NCBI RefSeq assembly: GCF_014873755.1
Contig: NZ_JADBEG010000001.1
Location: forward strand, 188,501-252,500
Length of the DNA: 64,000 nucleotides
From: Amycolatopsis lexingtonensis
GTDB lineage: Bacteria; Actinomycetota; Actinomycetes; Mycobacteriales; Pseudonocardiaceae
Direction: 5' to 3'
Shown: positions 31,744 to 38,795 of the stretch, one piece after another
Layout: each line of letters opens with the position of its first letter
Numbering within the stretch: the stretch's first letter is position 1
Notes under the pieces: generated by a model
Seen by the model: only the letters and a program-made list of their open reading frames with translations
Databases searched by the model: none
What the model was told of the DNA's origin: nothing
Position numbers and translations under genes: made by a program

Positions 31744-32720
31744 TGGTGGTGGGCGACGGCGTCGTGCGCCCGCTCGGCCCCCGCGCTCGGCTCGGTGTGG
31801 ATCACCACCGCGGCCAGCCGCGGGATCGTGTGCACCAGCCGGTGTTCCACCCGGTGCGCCAGCGCGTGGGCGGCTTCGACGGTCAGGTCCGCCGCCACCG
31901 TCACCGCCAGCTCGGCCCGCAGCTGGTGCCCGATCCACCGCATCCGCAGGTCCCGGGTACCGAGCACGCCCTCGACGTCGCGGGCGGTGCGCTCGGCCAG
32001 CTCGACCGACGCGGGGTCGACCGCGTCCAGGAGCCGCCGGAACACCTCCTTCGCCGCGTCGCGCAGGACGAACAGGATCGCGACGGTGATGCCGAGCCCG
32101 ACGATCGGGTCCGCGATCGGGAACCCGAGCGCCACCCCGGCCGCGCCCGCGACGACCGCGAGCGACGTGAAGCCGTCCGTGCGCGCGTGCAACCCGTCGG
32201 CGACCAGCGCGGCCGACCCGATCTCGCGGCCGACCTTGATCCGGTAGCGCGCCACGATCTCGTTGCCCGCGAACCCGATCACCCCGGCCGCGGCGACCAC
32301 CCAGGGGTGCCCGACCGGCTCGGGCTGGAGCAGCCGCACGACGGATTCGTACCCGGCGATCGCCGCCGAAGCCGCGACGACCAGCACGACGACCACTCCG
32401 GCGAGGTCCTCGGCCCGCCCGAGGCCGTAGGTGTAGCGCCGGGTCGCGGCCCGGCGCCCGAGCAGGAACGCGATGCCGAGCGGCACGGCGGTCAGCGCGT
32501 CGGCGAAGTTGTGGATGGTGTCGCCCAGCAGCGCCACCGACCCGGTGACCAGCACGAGCCCGAGCTGCGCGACGGCGGTGACGAACAGCGCGGCGAAGGA
32601 CCACACGAGCGTCCGCACCCCGCGCCGGCTCGTCTCGAGGGCGTGGTCGACGCGATCGCTGCTGTCGTGGCTGTGCGGGCGCCACCGCGAGTGGCGGTGG
32701 CCGTGGCCATGTCCGGTCAT
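31740..32720 (-). CDS. Cation diffusion facilitator (metal efflux)
   Basis: A 326-residue CDF transporter. The N-terminus is histidine-rich (GHGHGHRHSRWRPHSHD). HNFADALTAVPL and ADGLHARTDGF provide the paired HxxxD transport-site ligands of transmembrane helices 2 and 5, and the C-terminal cytoplasmic domain carries further histidines. CDF proteins export Zn, Co or Ni in exchange for protons. It is divergent from an ArsR regulator with a shared 22-bp operator between the two genes, so metal-inducible expression is expected. Confidence 0.9.
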   Translation of the reverse strand: MTGHGHGHRHSRWRPHSHDSSDRVDHALETSRRGVRTLVWSFAALFVTAVAQLGLVLVTGSVALLGDTIHNFADALTAVPLGIAFLLGRRAATRRYTYGLGRAEDLAGVVVVLVVAASAAIAGYESVVRLLQPEPVGHPWVVAAAGVIGFAGNEIVARYRIKVGREIGSAALVADGLHARTDGFTSLAVVAGAAGVALGFPIADPIVGLGITVAILFVLRDAAKEVFRRLLDAVDPASVELAERTARDVEGVLGTRDLRMRWIGHQLRAELAVTVAADLTVEAAHALAHRVEHRLVHTIPRLAAVVIHTEPSAGAERAHDAVAHHH

Positions 32721-32730
32721 GGTGGCAGTC

Positions 32731-32752
32731 TATCTGCGCAGGCACGCAGATA
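32731..32752. promoter_or_regulatory. ArsR-type operator in the CDF/ArsR promoter region
   Basis: TATCTGCG-CAGGCA-CGCAGATA is a perfect 8-bp inverted repeat with a 6-base spacer, located 10 bp before the CDF start and 22 bp before the ArsR start. Its size and position are those of metal-sensing ArsR/SmtB operators. Confidence 0.75.
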
Positions 32753-32774
32753 CGCAAGTAGTAGGGTTACCGCC

Positions 32775-33131
32775 ATGCACGCGTCGCTGCCGGAGTTCGA
32801 CATGCCCACCGAAGAGCAGGTCCACCTGGCCGCGGAGTCGTTCCGCCTGCTCGCCGACCCGACCCGCATCAAGGTCCTGTGGGCGCTGCTGCAGGGCGAG
32901 TCCTCGGTGGCCTGCCTGGCCGAACTGGCGGGCGCGGCCCCGACGGCGGTGAGCCAGCACCTGGCGAAGCTGAGGCTGGCGGGCCTGGTGAAGGGCCGCC
33001 GCGAGGGCACGTTCGTCTACTACTCGGCGGCGGACAACCACGTCCGCGGGCTTCTCGCGCAGGCGCTGCACCACGCGGACCACGTGGACCGAGACATCAC
33101 GACCGGCGACCACGCCCACCACCCGGCCTAG
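32775..33131 (+). CDS. ArsR/SmtB-family metal-sensing repressor
   Basis: A 118-residue ArsR repressor. FRLLADPTRIKVLWALLQG and SVACLAELAGAAPTAVSQHLAKLRLAG form the winged helix. There is no arsenic-type CxCxxC; instead the C-terminal helix ALHHADHVDRD and the tail DHAHH offer an alpha5-type D/H site like those of Zn- or Ni/Co-sensing members. With the divergent CDF exporter this makes a self-contained metal-resistance unit. The stop overlaps the convergent MerR stop by four bases. Confidence 0.9.
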   Translation: MHASLPEFDMPTEEQVHLAAESFRLLADPTRIKVLWALLQGESSVACLAELAGAAPTAVSQHLAKLRLAGLVKGRREGTFVYYSAADNHVRGLLAQALHHADHVDRDITTGDHAHHPA

Positions 33132-33922
33132 CCGATCGGCTCCTGCAGCTCCGTCACCCAGCCCGCGGGGTCCTCCGGGCAGTCCAGGTACAGCTCCCGC
33201 TGCGCCCCCGCCGAAGCGAAACCGTGCTCGGCGGTCCACCGGACCACCGCCTGCCAGCTCGGCAGCACGCCGTCGATCGCGCCGCGGTGCACGAGCGTCG
33301 CCGCGCGCGTGGCCGGCAGGTCCGCCACCGTCAAGCCGTTGAGGTCGCCTGTGCCGATCGACGCCGGAATGGCCGCGTGCACCACGACCTCGTCCTCCGC
33401 GCGCTGCTCGTAGTAGCACGTCAACCGACCGGCCGGGGTCACGTCCGCGGTGGCCAGCCGGCGGCCGAGTTCCGCGCACAGCGGGCGGACCACCGGGCCG
33501 ATCGACTCCGGCGCGAACCCCGCCGCGGTCCCGGTCAGCTCGACCACCCGCATCGCCGGCAGCTGCTTGACCACGACGTCGGGCGCGTCGATCGTCCGCA
33601 ACCGCGCTTCGACCCGCGCGAGCCGCGCCGCCCCTTCCGCCAGCGAGGCTTCCAGCTCCGCCCGGCGCAGCTTGAGCATGCCGCGGACCTGGTCGGCCGT
33701 GACCTCGTCGGCCAGCAGCGTCGCCACCTGCTCGAGCGTGAAGCCGAGGTCCTTCAGCGCGACGATCCGGTTCAGCCGCGCCAGCTGGCCGGCGGTGTAG
33801 CTGCGGTACCCGGTCGCGGGGTCGACGCGGGCCGGGCGCAGCAGCCCGAGCGCGTCGTAGTGGCGCAGCATCCGCACCGAAACCCGGCCGTGGCGGGCGA
33901 AGTCGCCGATCGAGAACACCAC
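33128..33922 (-). CDS. MerR-family transcriptional regulator
   Basis: A 264-residue MerR protein: the N-terminal HTH is FSIGDFARHGRVSVRMLRHY followed by DALGLLRPARVDPATGYRSY, then a long dimerisation helix and a C-terminal GyrI/BmrR-like effector domain (VVKQLPAMRVVELTG onward, with LYLDCPED near the end), which binds small hydrophobic ligands. It starts 4 bp after the amidase gene; the promoter upstream of that gene has the 19-bp spacer and central dyad MerR proteins require, so it most likely regulates its own operon. Confidence 0.9.
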   Translation of the reverse strand: MVFSIGDFARHGRVSVRMLRHYDALGLLRPARVDPATGYRSYTAGQLARLNRIVALKDLGFTLEQVATLLADEVTADQVRGMLKLRRAELEASLAEGAARLARVEARLRTIDAPDVVVKQLPAMRVVELTGTAAGFAPESIGPVVRPLCAELGRRLATADVTPAGRLTCYYEQRAEDEVVVHAAIPASIGTGDLNGLTVADLPATRAATLVHRGAIDGVLPSWQAVVRWTAEHGFASAGAQRELYLDCPEDPAGWVTELQEPIG

Positions 33923-33926
33923 CCGA

Positions 33927-35177
33927 TCATTCCCCAGGCGGGGTGAAGCCGCCGACGACCGCCGCGGCGAGGTCCGCGAACGTGATCGCGGTGTCGTCCT
34001 CGTGCGCGGGGCCGACGACCTGCAGGCCCACCGGCAGCTCGCCGCCGGCCGGCGCGCTCACCGCCGGCAGCCCGGGCAGCGACGCCTGCGCGATCCAGAA
34101 CGGCTGGTCGGCGTAGCGGTCGCCGAGGTCCCGGAACGCCGTCGTGAAAACCGCCGGGCAGAGGAAGACGTCGACGTCCCGGAAGTACCGGTCCCACGCC
34201 GCCGTGAACGCCAGCCGCCGCCGCTCCTGCTCGCCGGCGCCGTCGAGGCCGCCGTTCGCGAAGAACAGCTCGACCTGGAAGCCGAACGCTTCGGCCTGGC
34301 CGACGGGATCCACGCTCTCCGGCCAGCCTTCGCGGATCTCGACGCCCGCGCGGGCGAGCGCGTCGACGGCGTCCGACAGGGCCTTGCCGACGTCGGCGGT
34401 CACCGGGCAGGCCGGGTCGTCGAGGACCACGCCGGCGCGGAAGTCCGCGAGCCGGGTCCGGCGGGACGGTTCGAGCTTTCGGGACGCCGTCACGCCCAGC
34501 GCGAGCCGGAGGTCCGCGGCCGACCTTGCGAGCGGCCCGACGGCGGATGGGAACTCCCGAGTCGGCGCCGGCGCGCCCGGTGGCTGGAACCCTTGCAGGG
34601 AAACGGTTCCCGGGGTCGGCTTGAGGCCGTAGACGCCGCAGTACGCCGCCGGGATCCGGATCGAGCCCGCCAGGTCCGAGCCGTAGTCCAAAAAGGACAA
34701 TCCGGCGGCGAGGGCGGCCGCGGCGCCGCCACTGGAACCGCCGGGCGTCCGGGTGCGGTCCCTCGGGTTGAGCGTCCGCCCGTAGAGCGGGTTGGCGGTC
34801 TGCCCGAAGTCGGCGAGCAGGTGGTGCGCGTTCGTCTTCCCGACGACGATCGCGCCCGCGGCCCGCAGCCGTTCGACGACCACGGCGTCCCGGTCCGCGC
34901 GGTGCCCGGCGAACGCGGGCTCGCCCCACGTCGTCGGCAGCCCGGCCACGTCGAAGGCCTCCTTGACGGTGATCGGCACGCCGTGCAGCGGCCCGGTGGC
35001 GGCACCCCGATCGGCCGCCGCGGCCGCTTCCAGCGCGGCTTCGCGATCGGTGACGACGACGGCGTTGAGGTCGTCGGCGTCGATCCGCGCGAGCAGCCCC
35101 TCGGTGAGTTCGCGGGACGAAAGCGCGCCGCGGCGGATGCCGGCGGCCACCTCGGTGGCGGTGCGGAAGAACGTCAT
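33927..35177 (-). CDS. Amidase-signature family hydrolase
   Basis: A 416-residue amidase. The Ser-cisSer-Lys triad is visible: lysine in PITVKEAFD, cis-serine in TPGGSSGGAAAALAAG and nucleophilic serine in GSDLAGSIRIPAAYCG. It hydrolyses an amide (indoleacetamide-, nicotinamide- or drug-like substrates are known); the substrate here is unknown. It is the first gene of an operon with a MerR regulator of the BmrR type. ATG preceded by GGAGG within the promoter region. Confidence 0.88.
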   Translation of the reverse strand: MTFFRTATEVAAGIRRGALSSRELTEGLLARIDADDLNAVVVTDREAALEAAAAADRGAATGPLHGVPITVKEAFDVAGLPTTWGEPAFAGHRADRDAVVVERLRAAGAIVVGKTNAHHLLADFGQTANPLYGRTLNPRDRTRTPGGSSGGAAAALAAGLSFLDYGSDLAGSIRIPAAYCGVYGLKPTPGTVSLQGFQPPGAPAPTREFPSAVGPLARSAADLRLALGVTASRKLEPSRRTRLADFRAGVVLDDPACPVTADVGKALSDAVDALARAGVEIREGWPESVDPVGQAEAFGFQVELFFANGGLDGAGEQERRRLAFTAAWDRYFRDVDVFLCPAVFTTAFRDLGDRYADQPFWIAQASLPGLPAVSAPAGGELPVGLQVVGPAHEDDTAITFADLAAAVVGGFTPPGE

Positions 35178-35183
35178 GCCTCC

Positions 35184-35214
35184 GGAGTACGACCTGACAC
35201 GGTGTCAGGGTCAA
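35184..35214 (-). promoter_or_regulatory. MerR-type promoter with 19-bp spacer
   Basis: On the minus strand TTGACC (35209-35214) and TACTCC (35184-35189) are separated by exactly 19 bp containing the dyad CTGACACCGTGTCAG. The over-long spacer with a central inverted repeat is the hallmark of MerR-activated promoters. The amidase start lies only 6 bp beyond the -10 box, so the transcript may be nearly leaderless. Confidence 0.75.
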
Positions 35215-35223
35215 CCACTGTAT

Positions 35224-35246
35224 GAGTATCAGATCATATGATACTC
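35224..35246. promoter_or_regulatory. Inverted repeat upstream of deazaflavin reductase
   Basis: GAGTATC and GATACTC (9-base spacer) frame the 10-bp palindrome ATCATATGAT (35233-35242), an unusually AT-rich dyad 26 bp before the start of the next gene. It is a candidate TetR- or MarR-type operator. Confidence 0.5.
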
Positions 35247-35271
35247 GTATGAAATCGTGTACGGTCGGAGC

Positions 35272-35718
35272 ATGACAACAGCGCAGAGCTACCGCCGGAT
35301 GGTCAACGCCGGCAACAAGATCGTGGTCGGGCTGCAGCGGCTCGGCGTCGCCTTCGGCCCGATGCAGCTGCTCACCGTGCCCGGGCGGCGCACCGGCGTC
35401 CCGCGCACGTTCCCCATCGCGGTGCTCCCCATCGACGGGCACCGCTACATCGTCCAGGCGTACCCGAAGGCGGCCTGGGTGGCGAACGTCCGGGCCGCGG
35501 CGGCGGTCACGCTCACCCGGGGCCGCCGGACGTCCACCGTGCGGCTGGCCGAGCTGCCCGTCGAGGAGCGGCGGCCGATCCTGCGGAAACTGGTCGAAAC
35601 GAGCCCGCCGAGCGTGGGCAAGCGGTTCGTGACGACCGGGCTCGCCGACGCGTCGACGCCGGAAGGGGTCGCGGCGGCGGCGGACCGCATCGCCGTCTTC
35701 CGCGTAGAGGCGGCCTAA
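35272..35718 (+). CDS. Nitroreductase/deazaflavin (F420)-dependent oxidoreductase
   Basis: A 148-residue split-barrel protein of the DDN family found in mycobacteria and relatives: MQLLTVPGRRTGVPRTFPI is the family's diagnostic core and YIVQAYPKAAWVANVRAA follows. Members use F420H2 to reduce nitroimidazoles, quinones or unsaturated lactones. ATG start a few bases after GGAG. The AT-rich dyad upstream suggests inducible expression; the stop overlaps that of the convergent ANTAR gene by four bases. Confidence 0.85.
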   Translation: MTTAQSYRRMVNAGNKIVVGLQRLGVAFGPMQLLTVPGRRTGVPRTFPIAVLPIDGHRYIVQAYPKAAWVANVRAAAAVTLTRGRRTSTVRLAELPVEERRPILRKLVETSPPSVGKRFVTTGLADASTPEGVAAAADRIAVFRVEAA

Positions 35719-36494
35719 CCGCGTTCCAGGACGCGCAGTAGCCGTTCGGCGGCCTCACGGGCGGCCGCGCCCGGGCGGATCGTGCGCTCGCCGTCCGGCT
35801 GCGGCGCCGGTGCCCCGGCGAGCAGTTCCACCAGTGCGACGGCGAGTTCGCGCACCTTGACGTTCGACTCCTGGCTCGCCCGGCGCAGGGTGGTCCAGGC
35901 TTCTTCGGGTTCGCAGCGCCGCAGGGCGATGACGATCCCCTTGGCCTCCTCCAGCGCGGCGCGCGACTGGAGGAGGTCCAGCATCTGGTTCATCCGGTCC
36001 GGGTGGGCGGCTTCGGTGACGACGAAGGCCACGGCGGCGAGCCGCTGGTGGCGCCGCAGGACGTCCAGCGTCTGCTCGGTGGCCGGGCGGTCGAGCGCCA
36101 CGGACAGCACCAAGGTGCCTTCGGCGTCCCAGGCCACGGGCAGCGCCGCTACCCCGCGCACGCGCGGCCAGTCCGCGGCCGAGCCGGGGTGGTGCTCGAG
36201 CAGCCCGCTCAGCGTGAGCGACGGCCAGCGCTCGTCGGCGCAGACGTCGGCGGTCACGACCGGCCGGCCGGTGCGCCCGGCGGTCGCGACCGGGCCGCCG
36301 AACCCGTTCAGCTGCGCGGGCACGAAGACGGCCGCCAGCCCGTGGGTGGCGGCCACCCGCGGGAGTTCGTGGTCGTGGTGCACCGACACCGCGGCGCCGA
36401 GCGTGCCGGGCACGTCGGCGGCGATCCGTTCCAGCAGCTCTTCGAGCAGAGCGGTCGCCCGGACCTGCTCGCCCGTCGTCGTTCGGGGACGCAA
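35715..36494 (-). CDS. GAF-ANTAR domain RNA-binding regulator
   Basis: A 259-residue protein with an N-terminal GAF-like sensor (about residues 15-160; ADWPRVRGVAALPVAWDAEG is typical) and an ANTAR domain (about 165-220; LQSRAALEEAKGIVIALRRCEPEEAWTTLR), which binds paired hairpins in nascent RNA to cause antitermination. Actinobacteria carry many such orphan proteins, usually in stress or nitrogen-related control. The ligand and RNA target are unknown. The tail after ANTAR is about 40 residues of no clear motif. Confidence 0.85.
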   Translation of the reverse strand: MRPRTTTGEQVRATALLEELLERIAADVPGTLGAAVSVHHDHELPRVAATHGLAAVFVPAQLNGFGGPVATAGRTGRPVVTADVCADERWPSLTLSGLLEHHPGSAADWPRVRGVAALPVAWDAEGTLVLSVALDRPATEQTLDVLRRHQRLAAVAFVVTEAAHPDRMNQMLDLLQSRAALEEAKGIVIALRRCEPEEAWTTLRRASQESNVKVRELAVALVELLAGAPAPQPDGERTIRPGAAAREAAERLLRVLERG

Positions 36495-36542
36495 CGCTAC
36501 CCTCCGTGAAGGGGTCGAACCTTGCCTTCCTCTGTTCTAGCA

Positions 36543-36561
36543 TGTCGTCTTAATGACGACA
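36543..36561. promoter_or_regulatory. Dyad upstream of the 36.6-kb gene
   Basis: TGTCGTC-TTAAT-GACGACA is a perfect 7-bp inverted repeat 28 bp before the next gene. Possible operator in the divergent promoter region with the GAF-ANTAR gene. Confidence 0.4.
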
Positions 36562-36589
36562 AGAAGAGCGTCGTCGAAAGGATGACGAG

Positions 36590-37207
36590 ATGGACGCGCC
36601 CGATCCCGCAGACGCGGTACGCCGGATCCACGACGTGGTCGCGGCCGCCCGCGCCGGCACCGCGAGCCAGGACCGGCTGCTGGAGGCGTTGACGGGGCTG
36701 CGCCTGCTGCGGGAGGAACTGGCCGGCTGGGAACCGGAGCTGATCACGGCGGCCAGGGGAGCGGGCGCGAGCTGGGTGGCGCTGGCGCCGGCACTGGGCG
36801 TCGCGAGCCGACAAGCCGCGGAACGGCGCTACCTGCGGCTGCAGCCGTCGGACACGGGTGAGCGGACGGGCGAGGCCCGGGTCGGCGCGGAACGCGACCG
36901 CCGCGCGGGCGACCGCGCGGTGGCCGACTGGGCCCGCCGCAACTCGGCCGACCTGCGCCGCCTGGCGGGCCAGGTCAGCGCCCTCGGCGGCCTGGGCCCG
37001 GCGGCTCAGGAAAGCGCGGACCGCGTCGGCGCCGCCCTCGGCGACGACGACCCGGCGACGCTGCTCCCGCCCCTGGCCGCGGCCCAGGCTCACTTGGCCG
37101 ACGAGCACGCCGGGCTGGCGGAGCGGGTGGGGGAGATCACGGAGCACACCGACCGGCTACGCCGCGACGCCGCTGGCAACCGCCGGTCCCGCGGAGGTCT
37201 TGAATGA
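36590..37207 (+). CDS. Conserved hypothetical (possible Hsp18-type regulator)
   Basis: A 205-residue, almost entirely helical protein. A conserved N-terminal block (LLEALTGLRLLREELAGWEP) precedes an HTH-like segment, GASWVALAPALGVASRQAAE followed by RRYLRLQP, known from actinobacterial proteins loosely annotated as Hsp18 transcriptional regulators; I recall this annotation from memory and cannot confirm it. Direct DNA binding is therefore plausible. The last codons and the stop (RGGLE*) lie inside a family B palindromic element, suggesting the C-terminus was rewritten by insertion of that repeat. Confidence 0.6.
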   Translation: MDAPDPADAVRRIHDVVAAARAGTASQDRLLEALTGLRLLREELAGWEPELITAARGAGASWVALAPALGVASRQAAERRYLRLQPSDTGERTGEARVGAERDRRAGDRAVADWARRNSADLRRLAGQVSALGGLGPAAQESADRVGAALGDDDPATLLPPLAAAQAHLADEHAGLAERVGEITEHTDRLRRDAAGNRRSRGGLE

Positions 37208-37249
37208 GTCATTCAGGACCTCCGAAGACCTGAATGACTCATTCAAGAC
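37197..37249. repeat. Palindromic element, family B, over a stop codon
   Basis: A perfect 21-bp inverted repeat (37197-37217 with 37229-37249; loop 11 bases) with the same arm core, CTTGAATGAGTCATTCAGG, as the element at 3633-3685. It overlaps the last 11 bases of the preceding gene and supplies its TGA. Confidence 0.85.
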
Positions 37250-37405
37250 GTCGGCGAAGCCGCTGCCGAGCGAGCCGCCGCACCTCCCCGGGGCCGAGGC
37301 GCACGCCCGTCCGGCGCTTCGCCGGGTTTGTCCGACCACCCGCCCGGCGAACGACGGCTGGCTCGGCGGTGTCTGAGACCGCGCCCGAGCGGGTACCAGC
37401 GACGC

Positions 37406-37576
37406 ATGGACGACACTCCCGACCGCACGGAAACCCGCGCCGAGCTGCTGCCCGAAGAACAGGCCGTCGAGAGCGAGGACCCCGAGGGCCAGGCCCGCGA
37501 GGTCCTGCGCGACTCCGACCGCCGGACCGAGCACCCCGAACCCACCATGCGCCGCCGCCCGGAAGAAACGGCTTAG
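37406..37576 (+). CDS. Small acidic actinobacterial protein
   Basis: A 56-residue, strongly charged protein (ETRAELLPEEQAVESEDPEG, then REVLRDSDRRTEHPEPTMRR). Small proteins with the pattern LLPEEQ...SxDP...EIL.SE.RT..P are common in actinomycetes; the resemblance supports a real gene. Function unknown. Its stop overlaps the convergent MFS gene stop by four bases. Confidence 0.65.
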   Translation: MDDTPDRTETRAELLPEEQAVESEDPEGQAREVLRDSDRRTEHPEPTMRRRPEETA

Positions 37577-38784
37577 ACCGGGACCGGCTCCGCGGCTCGT
37601 GACTCCCCGCGCAGCGCCAGCACCGCACCCAAGCCGAGCGCGGCCACCACGGCGAAGAAGTAGAACCCCCACGGGTACGCCACGCCCGCGGTGACCAGCG
37701 CACCGGTCACGAACGGGCCTAGGATCGACCCGAGCCGCCCGATCGCCGACGTCAGGCCCAGCGCCGTGCCGCGCAGCCGCGCCGGGAACACCTGGGCGAC
37801 GTACCCGTAGATCAGCACCTGCGCGGAGAACACGAACACGCCGGTCAGCAGCACGACCGTGTTCAGCAGGAACGCGTTCGCGATGCGCAGGCTCAGCGCC
37901 GCCAGCAGCACCGCGCCGGCGCCGAACCAGATGCGGGCGATCGGGCGGATGCCGAAGCGGTCGGCGATCGTGCCCGCCAGCACCAGCCCGAGCACCGCGC
38001 CGATGTTCAGCACCAGCAGCAGCGTGATCGACGTCGAGATCGGGTAGCCCGCGGTCCGCATCAGCTGCGGCAGCCACGTGTTGAGCCCGTAGACCAGCAG
38101 CAGTCCCATGAACGAGCCCGTCCACACCGCGATGCTGACCCGCCGGAAGCGCGCGCCCAGCAGGTCGCGCAGCCCGACGCGCTCGGCCGCGGGGTCCTCC
38201 CGCGAAGCCAGGTAGGCCGCGGATTCCGGCAGCTTCACCCACATCAGCGGCACCACCAGCAGGCCGACGGCCCCGCCGCCGTAGAACAGCCAGTGCCAGT
38301 CGCCGGCCACCACCAGCGCGAGGACCGACGTCAGCACCGCGCCGACGTGGTAGCCGGTCATCGTGAACGTGCTCGCGCTGGCACGCCGCCGGGCGGGCAG
38401 GTTCTCCGACATCACCGTGAGCGCCACCGGCATGCACGCGCCGAGGCCGAGACCGGCGATGAACCGGAAGATCCCGAACATCGCCACGTTCGGGGCCAGC
38501 GGCGTCAGCAGCGTGAACAACGAGAACAGCAGCACCGAGCCGATGAGCATGCCGCGGCGGCCGAAGCGGTCGGTGAGCGGGCCGAGGCAGGCCGCGCCGA
38601 CGGCCACGCCGATCAGCGACACCGTCGCGACCAGCGTCGCACCGGCCGCGGTGAAGCCGAGGTAGCCGCTCTTGAGCAGCGTCGGGATGGTGGCGCCGAG
38701 CGCGACCAGGTCGTAGCCCTCGAGCAGGACGGTCAGCCAGCAGAGGACCGCCGTCCACACGGGACGGACGGGAGACGTCGTCAT
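37573..38784 (-). CDS. MFS transporter, aromatic acid:H+ symporter type
   Basis: A 403-residue twelve-helix transporter. LLEGYDLVALGATIPTLLKS (helix 1) and GPLTDRFGRRGMLIGSVLLF (motif A) are hallmarks of the AAHS family (BenK/PcaK-like) that imports benzoate-type acids. It is the last gene of an operon with benzaldehyde dehydrogenase and benzoylformate decarboxylase, so uptake of mandelate, benzoylformate or benzoate is the likely role. ATG start, 11 bp after the dehydrogenase stop. Confidence 0.87.
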   Translation of the reverse strand: MTTSPVRPVWTAVLCWLTVLLEGYDLVALGATIPTLLKSGYLGFTAAGATLVATVSLIGVAVGAACLGPLTDRFGRRGMLIGSVLLFSLFTLLTPLAPNVAMFGIFRFIAGLGLGACMPVALTVMSENLPARRRASASTFTMTGYHVGAVLTSVLALVVAGDWHWLFYGGGAVGLLVVPLMWVKLPESAAYLASREDPAAERVGLRDLLGARFRRVSIAVWTGSFMGLLLVYGLNTWLPQLMRTAGYPISTSITLLLVLNIGAVLGLVLAGTIADRFGIRPIARIWFGAGAVLLAALSLRIANAFLLNTVVLLTGVFVFSAQVLIYGYVAQVFPARLRGTALGLTSAIGRLGSILGPFVTGALVTAGVAYPWGFYFFAVVAALGLGAVLALRGESRAAEPVPV

Positions 38785-38795
38785 TGCCGTTCTCC

